Assembly: GCA_905236545.1 (NCBI GenBank)
Contig: CAJOQO010000058.1
Coordinates: 1-6,930, forward strand
DNA length: 6,930 nt
Reading direction: 5' to 3'
From: an uncultured Lachnospiraceae bacterium
Lineage (GTDB): Bacteria > Bacillota > Clostridia > Lachnospirales > Lachnospiraceae
In this document: in pieces, positions 1 through 6,230 of the stretch
Layout: every line of letters starts with the position of its first letter
How positions within the stretch are numbered: the first letter of the stretch is position 1
Notes under the pieces: generated by a model
Database searches by the model: none
Seen by the model: the letters and a program-made list of their open reading frames with translations, nothing else
Told to the model about the DNA's origin: nothing
Made by a program: the position numbers and the translations under genes

Positions 1-64
1 TAGCCCGCTACGGCTGCGTTTTCCTCCTTGCATATGAACGTTTGTCCTGCGTCATATGTACAAG
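1..64 (-). other. Hairpin-rich non-coding stretch, possible truncated structured RNA
   Basis: No convincing gene lies left of the phosphatase stop at 104. On either strand 31-58 can fold: CATATGAACG (31-40) pairs with CGTCATATG (50-58) with one bulged base and a 9-base loop. The stem extends through CTTG (27-30) with CAAG (61-64) across a two-base bulge. Read on the minus strand, this is followed by AAGGAGGAAAACGC and then the start of a second stem-loop (GTAGCGGGCTA) cut by the window edge. Two stem-loops in series with purine-rich linkers suggest a structured RNA rather than a terminator, since no T-run follows. The family is unknown and the strand is inferred. The minus-strand ATG at 33 opens a frame to the edge, but its ribosome binding site is poor. 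Confidence 0.3.
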
Positions 65-103
65 TTATTTCTGAACAGCTCCTTACACTGACTGCAATAC
101 CGC

Positions 104-940
104 TCACAGACAGAAGCGGTGCAGAATCTCTGCGACACCGGCGTGGTTATTGTCATTTTGGGTGATATAATCAGCTTTTTCCTTCAGCCGCTCATCCCCG
201 TTGCACATCGCGCAGCCAATACCGGCTGCGAGAATCATGGTAAGGTCATTCTCCGCATCTCCGGCGCTGATGGTATGATCGATGGCGATTCCATAATGAT
301 CCGCGATAAACTGAAGAGAAGAACCCTTGTTGACCCCGGGCTGAACGATCTCAAGAAGCCAGGGGTTCGACTGGAAGCAGTCGAGCTTTCCGGCCATCCG
401 CTCCTCGAAGAAAGCACGGAATCTTGTAACATTCCCGGGATCCGGATAGTCGAGACACAAAAGCTTGGGCGGCGGATCGATCCGGGCTTCCCTGATATTC
501 GAAACATATTCGACCGGGAGACGCTGGATGGCAATATAACGCTGAAGGGATTCATTATCTGTCTCTGAAACGACGCCTGTTTCCGTGTATGTCTGGATAT
601 GGATGCCGAAATCTCTGGCAAGATCGAAAGCTTCCACCATCAGATCCAGCGGAACCGGACGCCTCAGAAGCTCCTGTTCAAGGTACGTATCATAGATGAC
701 GGCGCCGTTGCAGCTGCTGATCAGGACATTCTCCTTTCCGTACAGTCCCAGATCTTTCATGAGATTGGAAGCGCCGGACAGCGCACGTCCGGTGGAAATC
801 ACGAGAATATTCCCATGCGCGAGGAATTCTTCGACCGCAGCGCGGTTCTCATCGCTCAAAGACTTATCCGTATTGACCAGAGTTTCATCGATGTCGGAAA
901 AGAACAGCATCTTTCCGGCTTTTTTTTCGTATTCCTGCAT
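104..940 (-). CDS. Cof-type HAD-IIB family hydrolase (sugar-phosphate or nucleotide phosphatase)
   Basis: This is a 278-residue haloacid dehalogenase superfamily phosphatase, probably cytosolic and Mg2+-dependent, removing phosphate from small phosphorylated metabolites. All four HAD motifs are present. Motif I is DIDET, with the nucleophile D16 and general acid D18. Motif II is VISTGR (residues 47-52). Motif III is a lysine in NKGSSL (K205). Motif IV is GDAENDLTMI (227-236), with metal-binding D228 and D232. The spacing between motifs II and III fits the C2 (Cof/YbjI) cap type, and the length is normal for that group. I chose the ATG at 940 because AGGAG lies 7 bases upstream (952-948). The longer reading from 1042 would begin inside the promoter. 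The gene is divergent from the alanyl-tRNA editing gene. Its substrate cannot be told from sequence, as this family is promiscuous. Confidence 0.9.
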   Translation of the reverse strand: MQEYEKKAGKMLFFSDIDETLVNTDKSLSDENRAAVEEFLAHGNILVISTGRALSGASNLMKDLGLYGKENVLISSCNGAVIYDTYLEQELLRRPVPLDLMVEAFDLARDFGIHIQTYTETGVVSETDNESLQRYIAIQRLPVEYVSNIREARIDPPPKLLCLDYPDPGNVTRFRAFFEERMAGKLDCFQSNPWLLEIVQPGVNKGSSLQFIADHYGIAIDHTISAGDAENDLTMILAAGIGCAMCNGDERLKEKADYITQNDNNHAGVAEILHRFCL

Positions 941-947
941 TCCTGTA

Positions 948-952
948 CTCCT
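948..952 (-). promoter_or_regulatory. Ribosome binding site of the HAD phosphatase (decides the start)
   Basis: Minus-strand AGGAG lies 7 bases before the ATG at 940. The alternative ATGs at 1042 and 910 have no comparable site, and 1042 lies within the -35 element of the gene's own promoter. Confidence 0.75.
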
Positions 953-1012
953 GTATTCATCACTGTTTTCAACATCCCGCAACACTTTTTGATCTCCCTG
1001 GAACTCTTCCTC

Positions 1013-1042
1013 AGTATAGAGAGGGCAGCAGCGACTTGTCAA
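1013..1042 (-). promoter_or_regulatory. Vegetative promoter for the HAD phosphatase
   Basis: On the minus strand, TTGACA (1042-1037) and TATACT (1018-1013) are separated by 18 bases. The -35 matches consensus perfectly and the -10 matches 5 of 6. Transcription would start near 1006, giving an untranslated leader of about 65 bases before the ATG at 940. The -35 overlaps that of the divergent promoter almost completely. Confidence 0.75.
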
Positions 1043-1064
1043 TCAACCGGCTGGAGGATATACT
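1036..1064 (+). promoter_or_regulatory. Vegetative promoter for the alanyl-tRNA editing gene
   Basis: TTGTCA (1036-1041) and TATACT (1059-1064) are separated by exactly 17 bases, each hexamer one mismatch from consensus. Transcription is expected near 1071, leaving a leader of about 134 bases. The -35 is shared with the divergent phosphatase promoter, so one polymerase binding here should block the other. Confidence 0.75.
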
Positions 1065-1070
1065 CATGAA

Positions 1071-1204
1071 AGCGTTTGCGGGTTACAGGTCACACCCCGA
1101 GCGCCATGCAAAAGCCACAGTAACAATGATAAGGACAAGGACAGGAAACCGGCAGATTCAACGCCGGGAATGATGCTGAGAAAAAGAGAAGGAAGGTCGG
1201 CACT
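1071..1204 (+). other. 5' untranslated leader of the alanyl-tRNA editing gene
   Basis: This is the inferred transcript region between the predicted start site and the ATG at 1205. It holds two small hairpins. CGGGT (1079-1083) pairs with ACCCCG (1094-1099, one bulge) right at the 5' end. CCGGC (1149-1153) pairs with GCCGG (1163-1167) around a 9-base loop. AAGGAAGG (1189-1196) before the ATG is the ribosome binding site. There is no T-box consensus, no T-run after either hairpin and no recognisable riboswitch. Confidence 0.4.
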
Positions 1205-2395
1205 ATGACACAAAGGCTGTATGAAGAAGATGCCTATCTGAAGGAATTCGACGCGGTTGTGACAGGATGCACGGAAAAAGGCGGCCGGTACCGGATCGCA
1301 CTCGACCGATCCGCGTTCTTTCCGGAAGGCGGAGGACAGAGCGGTGACCGGGGATATCTGGTCCTGAGTGACGGCACACGGATCGACGTGTCTGATACCC
1401 ATGGACAGGAAGAAGACGTCTTTGTGATCTGCCAGGATCCGGTCCGCCCGGGCGAGCGTGTGCATGGCGTACTGGACTGGGACTACAGATTTGACCGGAT
1501 GCAGAATCACTCGGGGGAACACATTGTGAGCGGCCTGATCCACAGCAGGTTCGGCTATCACAATGTTGGCTTCCATATGAGCGCGGACCGTGTCACGATC
1601 GATCTGGACGGAGAGATCCCTGAAGAAGGGCTGGCTGAACTGGAACGGCGCGCCAATGAGATCATATGGGAAAACCATATGGTTCATACACAGGTCTGTA
1701 CCTGTGAGGAGGCGAAGAACATCGAATACAGAAGCAAAAAGGAACTGTCGGGCATGATCCGGGTGGTAACGATTGACGGTGCGGATGTCTGCGCCTGCTG
1801 CGGCACCCATGTACGCAGCACCGGAGAGATCGGAATCATCAAGCTGCTGTCACATGAGAAGTTCAAGGGCGGCGTGAGGATGGAAATGATGAGCGGAAGA
1901 TGGGCCTTCCGGTATCTGTGCCAGATATACAGGCAGAACCATGAGGTCTCCATGCAGCTGAGCAGCAGGATGCTTGAAACAGGCGGAGCCGCCCTTCGCC
2001 TTGTGGAGGAAAATGCGCGCCTGAAGGGAGAACTGATCGCCATGCGGTATGCGCAGATCGACCGGAAAGCCGCACAGCTGGAGGGAGCGGGGGATGTTCT
2101 GCTCTTTGTTCCCGGAGCAGACGCTGTCACTGCACAGAAACTCACTGCGAAGGTGATGGAAACATGCGGCGGGGCTGTATTCTCCTTTGCGGGATCAGAC
2201 GAAGACGGATATAAATACGCGGCGGGATGGAAGGGAAACGATCTGAAAGAACTGGTGAGGGAAATGAATGCTTCCCTCGGCGGGCGCGGCGGCGGAAAGC
2301 CCTTCTTCCAGCAGGGAAGCGTGACATCCGCAAGAGATCAGATCGAGCGCTTCCTGCGCGGAAAGTATCCGGAACTGTCCGTCGACAACCTTTGA
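1205..2395 (+). CDS. Alanyl-tRNA editing protein, AlaX-L type with DHHA1 domain
   Basis: This 396-residue free-standing relative of the alanyl-tRNA synthetase editing domain should hydrolyse mischarged Ser-tRNA(Ala) or Gly-tRNA(Ala) in the cytosol as a trans-editing factor. The N-terminal beta-barrel region carries [13 protein letters not shown] (38-50), the typical AlaRS/AlaX signature. The zinc site is visible as HSGEH (H102, H106) and CCGTH (C198, H202). The C-terminal part ends in a glycine-rich DHHA1 motif, [14 protein letters not shown] (359-372), which makes this the long AlaX form. A helical, probably coiled-coil linker lies near residues 245-292. The synthetase's aminoacylation domain is absent, so it is not alaS. 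The ATG has AAGGAAGG just upstream. It has its own promoter and is separated from the rhamnose operon by another promoter, so co-regulation is not implied. Confidence 0.9.
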   Translation: MTQRLYEEDAYLKEFDAVVTGCTEKGGRYRIALDRSAFFPEGGGQSGDRGYLVLSDGTRIDVSDTHGQEEDVFVICQDPVRPGERVHGVLDWDYRFDRMQNHSGEHIVSGLIHSRFGYHNVGFHMSADRVTIDLDGEIPEEGLAELERRANEIIWENHMVHTQVCTCEEAKNIEYRSKKELSGMIRVVTIDGADVCACCGTHVRSTGEIGIIKLLSHEKFKGGVRMEMMSGRWAFRYLCQIYRQNHEVSMQLSSRMLETGGAALRLVEENARLKGELIAMRYAQIDRKAAQLEGAGDVLLFVPGADAVTAQKLTAKVMETCGGAVFSFAGSDEDGYKYAAGWKGNDLKELVREMNASLGGRGGGKPFFQQGSVTSARDQIERFLRGKYPELSVDNL

Positions 2396-2404
2396 CGATA
2401 TGCT

Positions 2405-2483
2405 GCACTTAACCCGGACAGGACTCGTGGTCAGAGAGCTGCTTATAACCTATGGCGACAGGTTGCACTTGACCATAACAGGT
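2405..2483 (+). repeat. Pair of degenerate direct repeats at the rhamnose operon promoter
   Basis: GCACTTAACC (2405-2414) and GCACTTGACC (2465-2474) start exactly 60 bases apart. Each is followed by a divergent triplet and then ACAGG, giving 14 matches in 19 positions. The second copy supplies the -35 hexamer TTGACC. The spacing is near six helical turns, so the copies could be paired protein-binding sites on one face of the DNA. AACCT (2447-2451) and AGGTT (2460-2464) form a small inverted repeat between them. The function is inferred, not shown. Confidence 0.35.
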
Positions 2484-2497
2484 GGTGGAAATACAAT
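2469..2497 (+). promoter_or_regulatory. Vegetative promoter of the rfbABDC operon
   Basis: TTGACC (2469-2474) and TACAAT (2492-2497) are spaced by 17 bases, each one mismatch from consensus. The transcript should begin near 2504, only about 20 bases before the rfbA ATG and just ahead of its ribosome binding site. The operon therefore has a very short leader. Confidence 0.75.
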
Positions 2498-2505
2498 ACT
2501 TGTAG

Positions 2506-2512
2506 AAAGGAG
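2506..2512 (+). promoter_or_regulatory. Ribosome binding site of rfbA (decides the start)
   Basis: AAAGGAG lies 10 bases before the ATG at 2523. The frame stays open back to an ATG at 2400, but that one is upstream of the promoter and would add 41 residues unlike any RmlA N-terminus. Confidence 0.8.
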
Positions 2513-2522
2513 TATAGACAGA

Positions 2523-3419
2523 ATGAAAGGAATCATACTTGCAGGTGGAAGCGGTACACGGCTGTACCCTCTTACCATGGTTACATCCAAACAGCTGCTG
2601 CCGATCTATGACAAACCGATGATCTACTATCCGATGTCAGTCCTGATGACGGCAGGGATCCGGGACATCCTGATCATTTCCACGCCTGCCGACACACCGC
2701 GGTTCGAAGAGCTGCTGGGAGACGGCAGCCAGTTCGGCGTGTCGCTTGCCTATAAGGTTCAGCCTAAGCCGGAAGGACTGGCCCAGGCATTTGTGATCGG
2801 CGCGGACTTTATCGGGGATGAGACGGTGTGCATGATCCTGGGCGATAATATTTTCTTCGGACATGGGCTGAAGCGCCGGCTGAAGCTTGCAGTCAAGCAC
2901 GCTGAAAACGGAGAAGGGGCAACGGTGTTTGGCTATTACGTCGACGATCCGGAGCGGTTTGGCATCGTTTCCTTCAACAGGGATGGAAAAGCGGAGAGCA
3001 TCGAAGAGAAGCCGGAGCATCCGAAGAGCAACTACTGTGTGACCGGCCTGTATTTCTATGATAACCGTGTGGTGGAGTATGCGAAGAACCTGAAGCCAAG
3101 CGCCAGAGGGGAGCTGGAGATCACGGATCTGAACAGGATCTATCTGGAGAGCGGCGAGCTCAGTGTGGAAGTACTCGGTCAGGGATTCACATGGCTTGAT
3201 ACGGGAACCCATGAGTCGCTGGTGGACGCGACGAATTTCGTCAAGACGATCGAGCAGCACGAACATCGGAAGATCGCGTGCCTGGAGGAGATTGCGTATT
3301 ATAATAAATGGATCAGCCGTGAAGAAGTGCTGAAGGTCTATGAGGTATTAAAAAAGAATCAGTACGGACAGTATCTGAAGGATGTGCTGGACGGAAAGTT
3401 CCTTGATGTTATTCAATAA
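2523..3419 (+). CDS. rfbA: Glucose-1-phosphate thymidylyltransferase RmlA
   Basis: This enzyme catalyses the first committed step of dTDP-L-rhamnose synthesis: glucose-1-phosphate plus dTTP gives dTDP-glucose and pyrophosphate, in the cytosol. The 298 residues match the usual length of the family. Visible motifs are the nucleotide-binding loop [11 protein letters not shown] (8-18), [11 protein letters not shown] (22-32) with conserved lysines, LGDNIFFG (107-114) with the metal-binding D108, EEKP (161-164), RGELEITD (195-202) and WLDTGTH (224-230). The start at 2523 gives the canonical MKGIILAGG beginning and is backed by AAAGGAG upstream. It is first in a four-gene operon. RmlA enzymes are commonly feedback-inhibited by dTDP-rhamnose; that is family knowledge and was not tested here. 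Confidence 0.96.
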   Translation: MKGIILAGGSGTRLYPLTMVTSKQLLPIYDKPMIYYPMSVLMTAGIRDILIISTPADTPRFEELLGDGSQFGVSLAYKVQPKPEGLAQAFVIGADFIGDETVCMILGDNIFFGHGLKRRLKLAVKHAENGEGATVFGYYVDDPERFGIVSFNRDGKAESIEEKPEHPKSNYCVTGLYFYDNRVVEYAKNLKPSARGELEITDLNRIYLESGELSVEVLGQGFTWLDTGTHESLVDATNFVKTIEQHEHRKIACLEEIAYYNKWISREEVLKVYEVLKKNQYGQYLKDVLDGKFLDVIQ

Positions 3420-3426
3420 GGATTAG

Positions 3427-3461
3427 GAAAGAACGCGAAAGAACGCGAAAACAGGCGTTCT
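3427..3461 (+). repeat. Tandem 10-base repeat and hairpin between rfbA and rfbB
   Basis: GAACGCGAAA occurs twice in tandem (3431-3450). The second copy's AGAACGC (3440-3446) pairs with GCGTTCT (3455-3461) over an 8-base loop. The first copy (3431-3436) could pair with the same GCGTTC instead. No T-run follows, so this is not a terminator. It sits directly ahead of the rfbB ribosome binding site AGGAGG (3465-3470), and could act as an mRNA processing or stability element or modulate rfbB translation. Confidence 0.45.
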
Positions 3462-3479
3462 CAGAGGAGGACAGATCAG

Positions 3480-4508
3480 ATGACGATTATCGTAACAGGA
3501 GGGGCCGGGTTTATCGGCAGCAACTTTATCTTTCATATGCTGGAAAAATATCCGGATGACAGGATCATCTGCCTGGATTGCCTGACCTATGCCGGAAACA
3601 TGAGCACACTGGCTCCGGTAATGGACAATCCGAACTTTCGTTTCGTGAAAGAATCGATTACCGACCGGGAGGCGGTATACCGTCTGTTCGAGGAAGAGCA
3701 TCCCGACATGGTTGTGAACTTTGCCGCGGAGAGCCATGTGGATCGTTCCATCGTAGATCCGGATATTTTCCTGGAAACGAATATACGCGGGACGACGATT
3801 CTGATGGACGCGTGCAGGAAGTACGGGATCAGCCGGTATCATCAGGTTTCCACGGATGAAGTCTACGGAGATCTGCCGCTTGACCGCCCGGATCTGTTCT
3901 TTACGGAGACAACTCCGATCCATACCTCGAGCCCCTACTCGAGCTCCAAGGCATCGGCGGATCTGTTTGTGCTCGCCTACCACCGGACCTACGGACTTCC
4001 TGTAACGATCTCACGCTGCAGCAACAACTACGGCCCTTATCATTTCCCGGAGAAGCTGATCCCCCTGATGATCATCAACGCGCTGAATGACAAGAGCCTT
4101 CCGGTTTACGGCGAGGGGCTGAACGTCCGGGACTGGCTGTATGTGGAGGATCATTGCCGCGCGATCGACCTGATCATTCATGAAGGACGCGTCGGAGAGA
4201 TCTACAATGTCGGCGGGCATAATGAGATGAAGAATATTGATATCGTCACCATGATCTGCGATGCGCTCGGCAAGCCCCGTTCTCTGATCACTCATGTGGA
4301 AGACCGCAAAGGGCATGATATGCGCTATGCCATCGATCCGACCAAGATTCATGATGAGCTCGGATGGCTTCCGGAGACAAAGTTCGAAGATGGAATCAAA
4401 AAGACGATCCGGTGGTACCTGGATCATGAGGACTGGTGGAAGCCGATCATCTCCGGTGAGTACCAGAATTATTATGAAAAGATGTATGGAGACCGAAAGA
4501 AGGTATGA
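3480..4508 (+). CDS. rfbB: dTDP-glucose 4,6-dehydratase RmlB
   Basis: The enzyme converts dTDP-glucose to dTDP-4-keto-6-deoxyglucose using tightly bound NAD+, the second pathway step. It is a 342-residue extended short-chain dehydrogenase/reductase. The Rossmann motif is TGGAGFIG (6-13). The dehydratase active-site triad reads TDE (125-127, within STDEVYG). The YxxxK pair is Y153 and K157 in SPYSSSKA. NFAAESHVDRS (80-90) and RCSNNYGPYHFPEKLIP (179-195) are also typical of RmlB. AGGAGG lies 9 bases before the ATG. The gene follows rfbA after 60 bases and its stop overlaps an ATG of the rfbD frame (ATGA at 4505-4508), implying translational coupling. RfbB-like dehydratases also serve other deoxysugars, but the neighbours settle rhamnose as the product. 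Confidence 0.96.
   Translation: MTIIVTGGAGFIGSNFIFHMLEKYPDDRIICLDCLTYAGNMSTLAPVMDNPNFRFVKESITDREAVYRLFEEEHPDMVVNFAAESHVDRSIVDPDIFLETNIRGTTILMDACRKYGISRYHQVSTDEVYGDLPLDRPDLFFTETTPIHTSSPYSSSKASADLFVLAYHRTYGLPVTISRCSNNYGPYHFPEKLIPLMIINALNDKSLPVYGEGLNVRDWLYVEDHCRAIDLIIHEGRVGEIYNVGGHNEMKNIDIVTMICDALGKPRSLITHVEDRKGHDMRYAIDPTKIHDELGWLPETKFEDGIKKTIRWYLDHEDWWKPIISGEYQNYYEKMYGDRKKV
4498..4503 (+). promoter_or_regulatory. Ribosome binding site of rfbD (start choice)
   Basis: AGAAGG ends 7 bases before the ATG at 4511, but only 1 base before the ATG at 4505 that overlaps the rfbB stop. A weaker GGAG (4488-4491) sits 13 bases from 4505. The downstream ATG is therefore the better start, although both may be used. 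Confidence 0.55.
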
Positions 4509-4510
4509 GT

Positions 4511-5497
4511 ATGAAGGTTCTGGTGACCGGCGTCGGCGGACAGCTGGGTCATGATGTGATGAATGAGCTTGCGCTGCGCGGCTATGAAGGCGTGGGAACC
4601 GACCTTGCGCCGGCATATGCGGGGATTCAGGACGGATCCCCTGTTACGGCCATGCCGTATGTGTCCCTGGATATCACGGACCGTGCCAGGGTCATGTCGG
4701 CGGTTAAGGAGACTGCACCGGACGTGATCGTTCACTGTGCGGCGTGGACGGCAGTGGATCTGGCGGAGGATGAGGACAAGAAGGAAAAGGTCCGCGCTGT
4801 CAATGTCGACGGAACAAAGAACATGGCGGATGCGGCTGCGCAGGCAGGCGCAAAGATCGTGTATCTGTCTACGGACTATGTCTTTGACGGGAAGGGAGAG
4901 CGTCCATGGCAGCCGGATGACAAAAACTATGCGCCGCTCAATGTATACGGACAGACCAAGCTCGACGGGGAGAAGGCGGTTGTCCTGGCCACGGATCGTT
5001 TCTTTATCGTGCGGATCGCCTGGGTGTTCGGAAGAAACGGGAAGAATTTTATCAGGACGATGCTGAATATCGGGAAAAACCACAGCGAGCTCAGGATCGT
5101 GGATGACCAGATCGGGACACCGACCTATACGCTGGATCTTGCATCATTACTTGTCGATATGATCGAGACGGAACGGTATGGCTTCTATCATGCGACGAAT
5201 GCGGAGCTTCCCGAAACGGAGGGCGGCTACACAGCCGATGGGACAAAGACGGGATATATCAGCTGGTATGATTTTTCCAGAGAGATCTTTCGTCAGGCTG
5301 CCCTTATGGGGCATGCGGAATACGATGCGGATCACCTGAAGCTGATTCCGGTAACGACAGCGGAGTATGGGGCATCGAAGGCGAAGCGTCCGTTTAACAG
5401 CAGGCTGGATAAAAGAAAACTCACGGAGAACGGATTCCGGGCGCTTCCCGACTGGCAGGACGCGATAAAGAGATATCTGGCGGAGATAGAAATATAA
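4511..5497 (+). CDS. rfbD: dTDP-4-dehydrorhamnose reductase RmlD
   Basis: This enzyme carries out the last pathway step, reducing dTDP-4-dehydro-L-rhamnose to dTDP-L-rhamnose with NAD(P)H. Counting from the ATG at 4511 (328 residues), the cofactor loop is GVGGQLG (7-13). HCAAWTAVDLAE follows at 75-86. The catalytic stretch is STDYVFDG (120-127), with Y146 and K150 in the YxxxK motif YGQTK. The late signature RPFNSRLD (293-300) is diagnostic for RmlD. An ATG at 4505 would add two residues and overlap the rfbB stop; I prefer 4511 for ribosome-site spacing and because MKVLVTG is the family's usual beginning. A stretch of about 18 residues between HATN and YISWYDF looks longer than in typical RmlD. 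The protein is otherwise complete and slightly long. Confidence 0.95.
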   Translation: MKVLVTGVGGQLGHDVMNELALRGYEGVGTDLAPAYAGIQDGSPVTAMPYVSLDITDRARVMSAVKETAPDVIVHCAAWTAVDLAEDEDKKEKVRAVNVDGTKNMADAAAQAGAKIVYLSTDYVFDGKGERPWQPDDKNYAPLNVYGQTKLDGEKAVVLATDRFFIVRIAWVFGRNGKNFIRTMLNIGKNHSELRIVDDQIGTPTYTLDLASLLVDMIETERYGFYHATNAELPETEGGYTADGTKTGYISWYDFSREIFRQAALMGHAEYDADHLKLIPVTTAEYGASKAKRPFNSRLDKRKLTENGFRALPDWQDAIKRYLAEIEI

Positions 5498-5510
5498 GTA
5501 AGGAGCGTTT

Positions 5511-6113
5511 ATGGGACAGATAAAGGTTTCTAAGACACCGATCGAGGGACTGTATGTGATCGAGAACACGGTCCATGGGGACAGGCGCGGTTATTTTATG
5601 GAGACATATAACCGGAATGATATGCACGAAGCCGGCCTCGACATGGTATTTGTACAGGACAACCAGTCCTCCTCCGTGAAGGGAGTGCTGCGCGGTCTTC
5701 ATTTTCAGAAGGAGCATCCGCAGGGAAAGCTGGTACGTGTGATCCGCGGCAGTGTTTTTGATGTGGCGGTGGATCTGAGAGAGGGAAGCAGCACATACGG
5801 AAAATGGTATGGTGAGATCCTGACCGAGGACAATCATAAACAGCTCTATATTTCGGAAGGCTTCGCCCACGGGTTCCTGGTTCTCTCGGAGGTCGCGGAG
5901 TTCTGCTATAAGTGTACTGATTTCTATCATCCCGGAGATGAGGGGGGACTGGCATGGAATGATCCTGAGATCGGGATCGAATGGCCGGAACTGACAGGAA
6001 CCTATCAGGGAGATGCGGGCGCAGGGGATTACCATCTCACAGACGGGACGCCATTGAATCTGTCCGATAAAGATACGAAGTGGGAAGTGCTCTCACGGAC
6101 ATTTCATTTTTGA
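5511..6113 (+). CDS. rfbC: dTDP-4-dehydrorhamnose 3,5-epimerase RmlC
   Basis: This cofactor-independent cupin epimerises dTDP-4-keto-6-deoxyglucose at C3 and C5, giving the substrate of RmlD. It has 200 residues, a normal or slightly long size. Family motifs are DRRGYFMETYN (24-34), GVLRGLHFQ (58-66) with the probable catalytic base H64, and DVAVDLR (84-90). GFAHGF (117-122), the tyrosine-rich YKCTDFYHPGDEGG (133-146) and the C-terminal LSDKD (184-188) follow. In studied RmlC enzymes a tyrosine near YKxTDxY acts as general acid and the Asp of the tail motif supports the His; assigning Y139 and D188 to these roles is by analogy. AAGGAG lies 5 bases before the ATG. The gene follows rfbD after 13 bases and is last in the operon. 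Confidence 0.96.
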   Translation: MGQIKVSKTPIEGLYVIENTVHGDRRGYFMETYNRNDMHEAGLDMVFVQDNQSSSVKGVLRGLHFQKEHPQGKLVRVIRGSVFDVAVDLREGSSTYGKWYGEILTEDNHKQLYISEGFAHGFLVLSEVAEFCYKCTDFYHPGDEGGLAWNDPEIGIEWPELTGTYQGDAGAGDYHLTDGTPLNLSDKDTKWEVLSRTFHF

Positions 6114-6120
6114 TCATCCT

Positions 6121-6207
6121 TTCAGCACCTCCTGAAATTGCTCATGATCCGGTCAGATAAGCCTGCTTATCTGACGGATCCGTGTTCTGAGCAACAGGGA
6201 TGCTGAA
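6121..6207 (+). repeat. Large nested inverted repeat after rfbC (87-base hairpin)
   Basis: Starting 7 bases after the rfbC stop, successive arms pair toward a centre at 6163-6164: 6121-6127 with 6201-6207 (TTCAGCA/TGCTGAA), 6131-6134 with 6195-6198, 6138-6144 with 6188-6194 (TTGCTCA/TGAGCAA), 6146-6150 with 6176-6180, and 6152-6161 with 6166-6175 (top stem perfect, 4-base loop). About 33 pairs form, broken by small bulges and internal loops. No T-run follows on either strand, so it is not a classical intrinsic terminator. It could protect the 3' end of the operon mRNA, or be a decayed palindromic element or a structured RNA. Confidence 0.7.
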
Positions 6208-6230
6208 TCGTTACCATCTTTAAGTCATAC

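Noticed and set aside
69..97. Minus-strand TTGCAG as a promoter for the left-edge element
   Set aside because: No acceptable -10 hexamer occurs at 16-18 base spacing.
99..120. ACCGCT/AGCGGT inverted repeat at the phosphatase 3' end
   Set aside because: Only 6 pairs with a 10-base loop, it overlaps the last codons and has no T-run; too weak to call a terminator.
941..1042. N-terminal extension of the HAD phosphatase to an ATG at 1042
   Set aside because: It begins within the -35 of the gene's own promoter, lacks HAD-family similarity before motif I, and the ATG at 940 has a well-spaced AGGAG.
1064..1810. Long minus-strand open frame opposite the alanyl-tRNA editing gene
   Set aside because: It is antisense to a clearly recognised protein with intact zinc motifs, and its translation shows no recognisable domain; it is a coding shadow.
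2400..2522. N-terminal extension of RmlA by 41 residues
   Set aside because: The extension covers the operon promoter and is unlike RmlA N-termini; the MKGIILAGG start at 2523 has a good ribosome site.
3926..3943. Two CTCGAG palindromes 12 bases apart inside rfbB
   Set aside because: They fall in the conserved SPYSSSKA codons (serine and proline codon choice) and can be explained by coding constraint; no sign of regulatory use.
6038..6117. 26-codon minus-strand frame starting at 6117 behind AGGAGG
   Set aside because: It is antisense to the rfbC 3' end, its ribosome-like site falls within the nested palindrome, and the peptide has no recognisable features.
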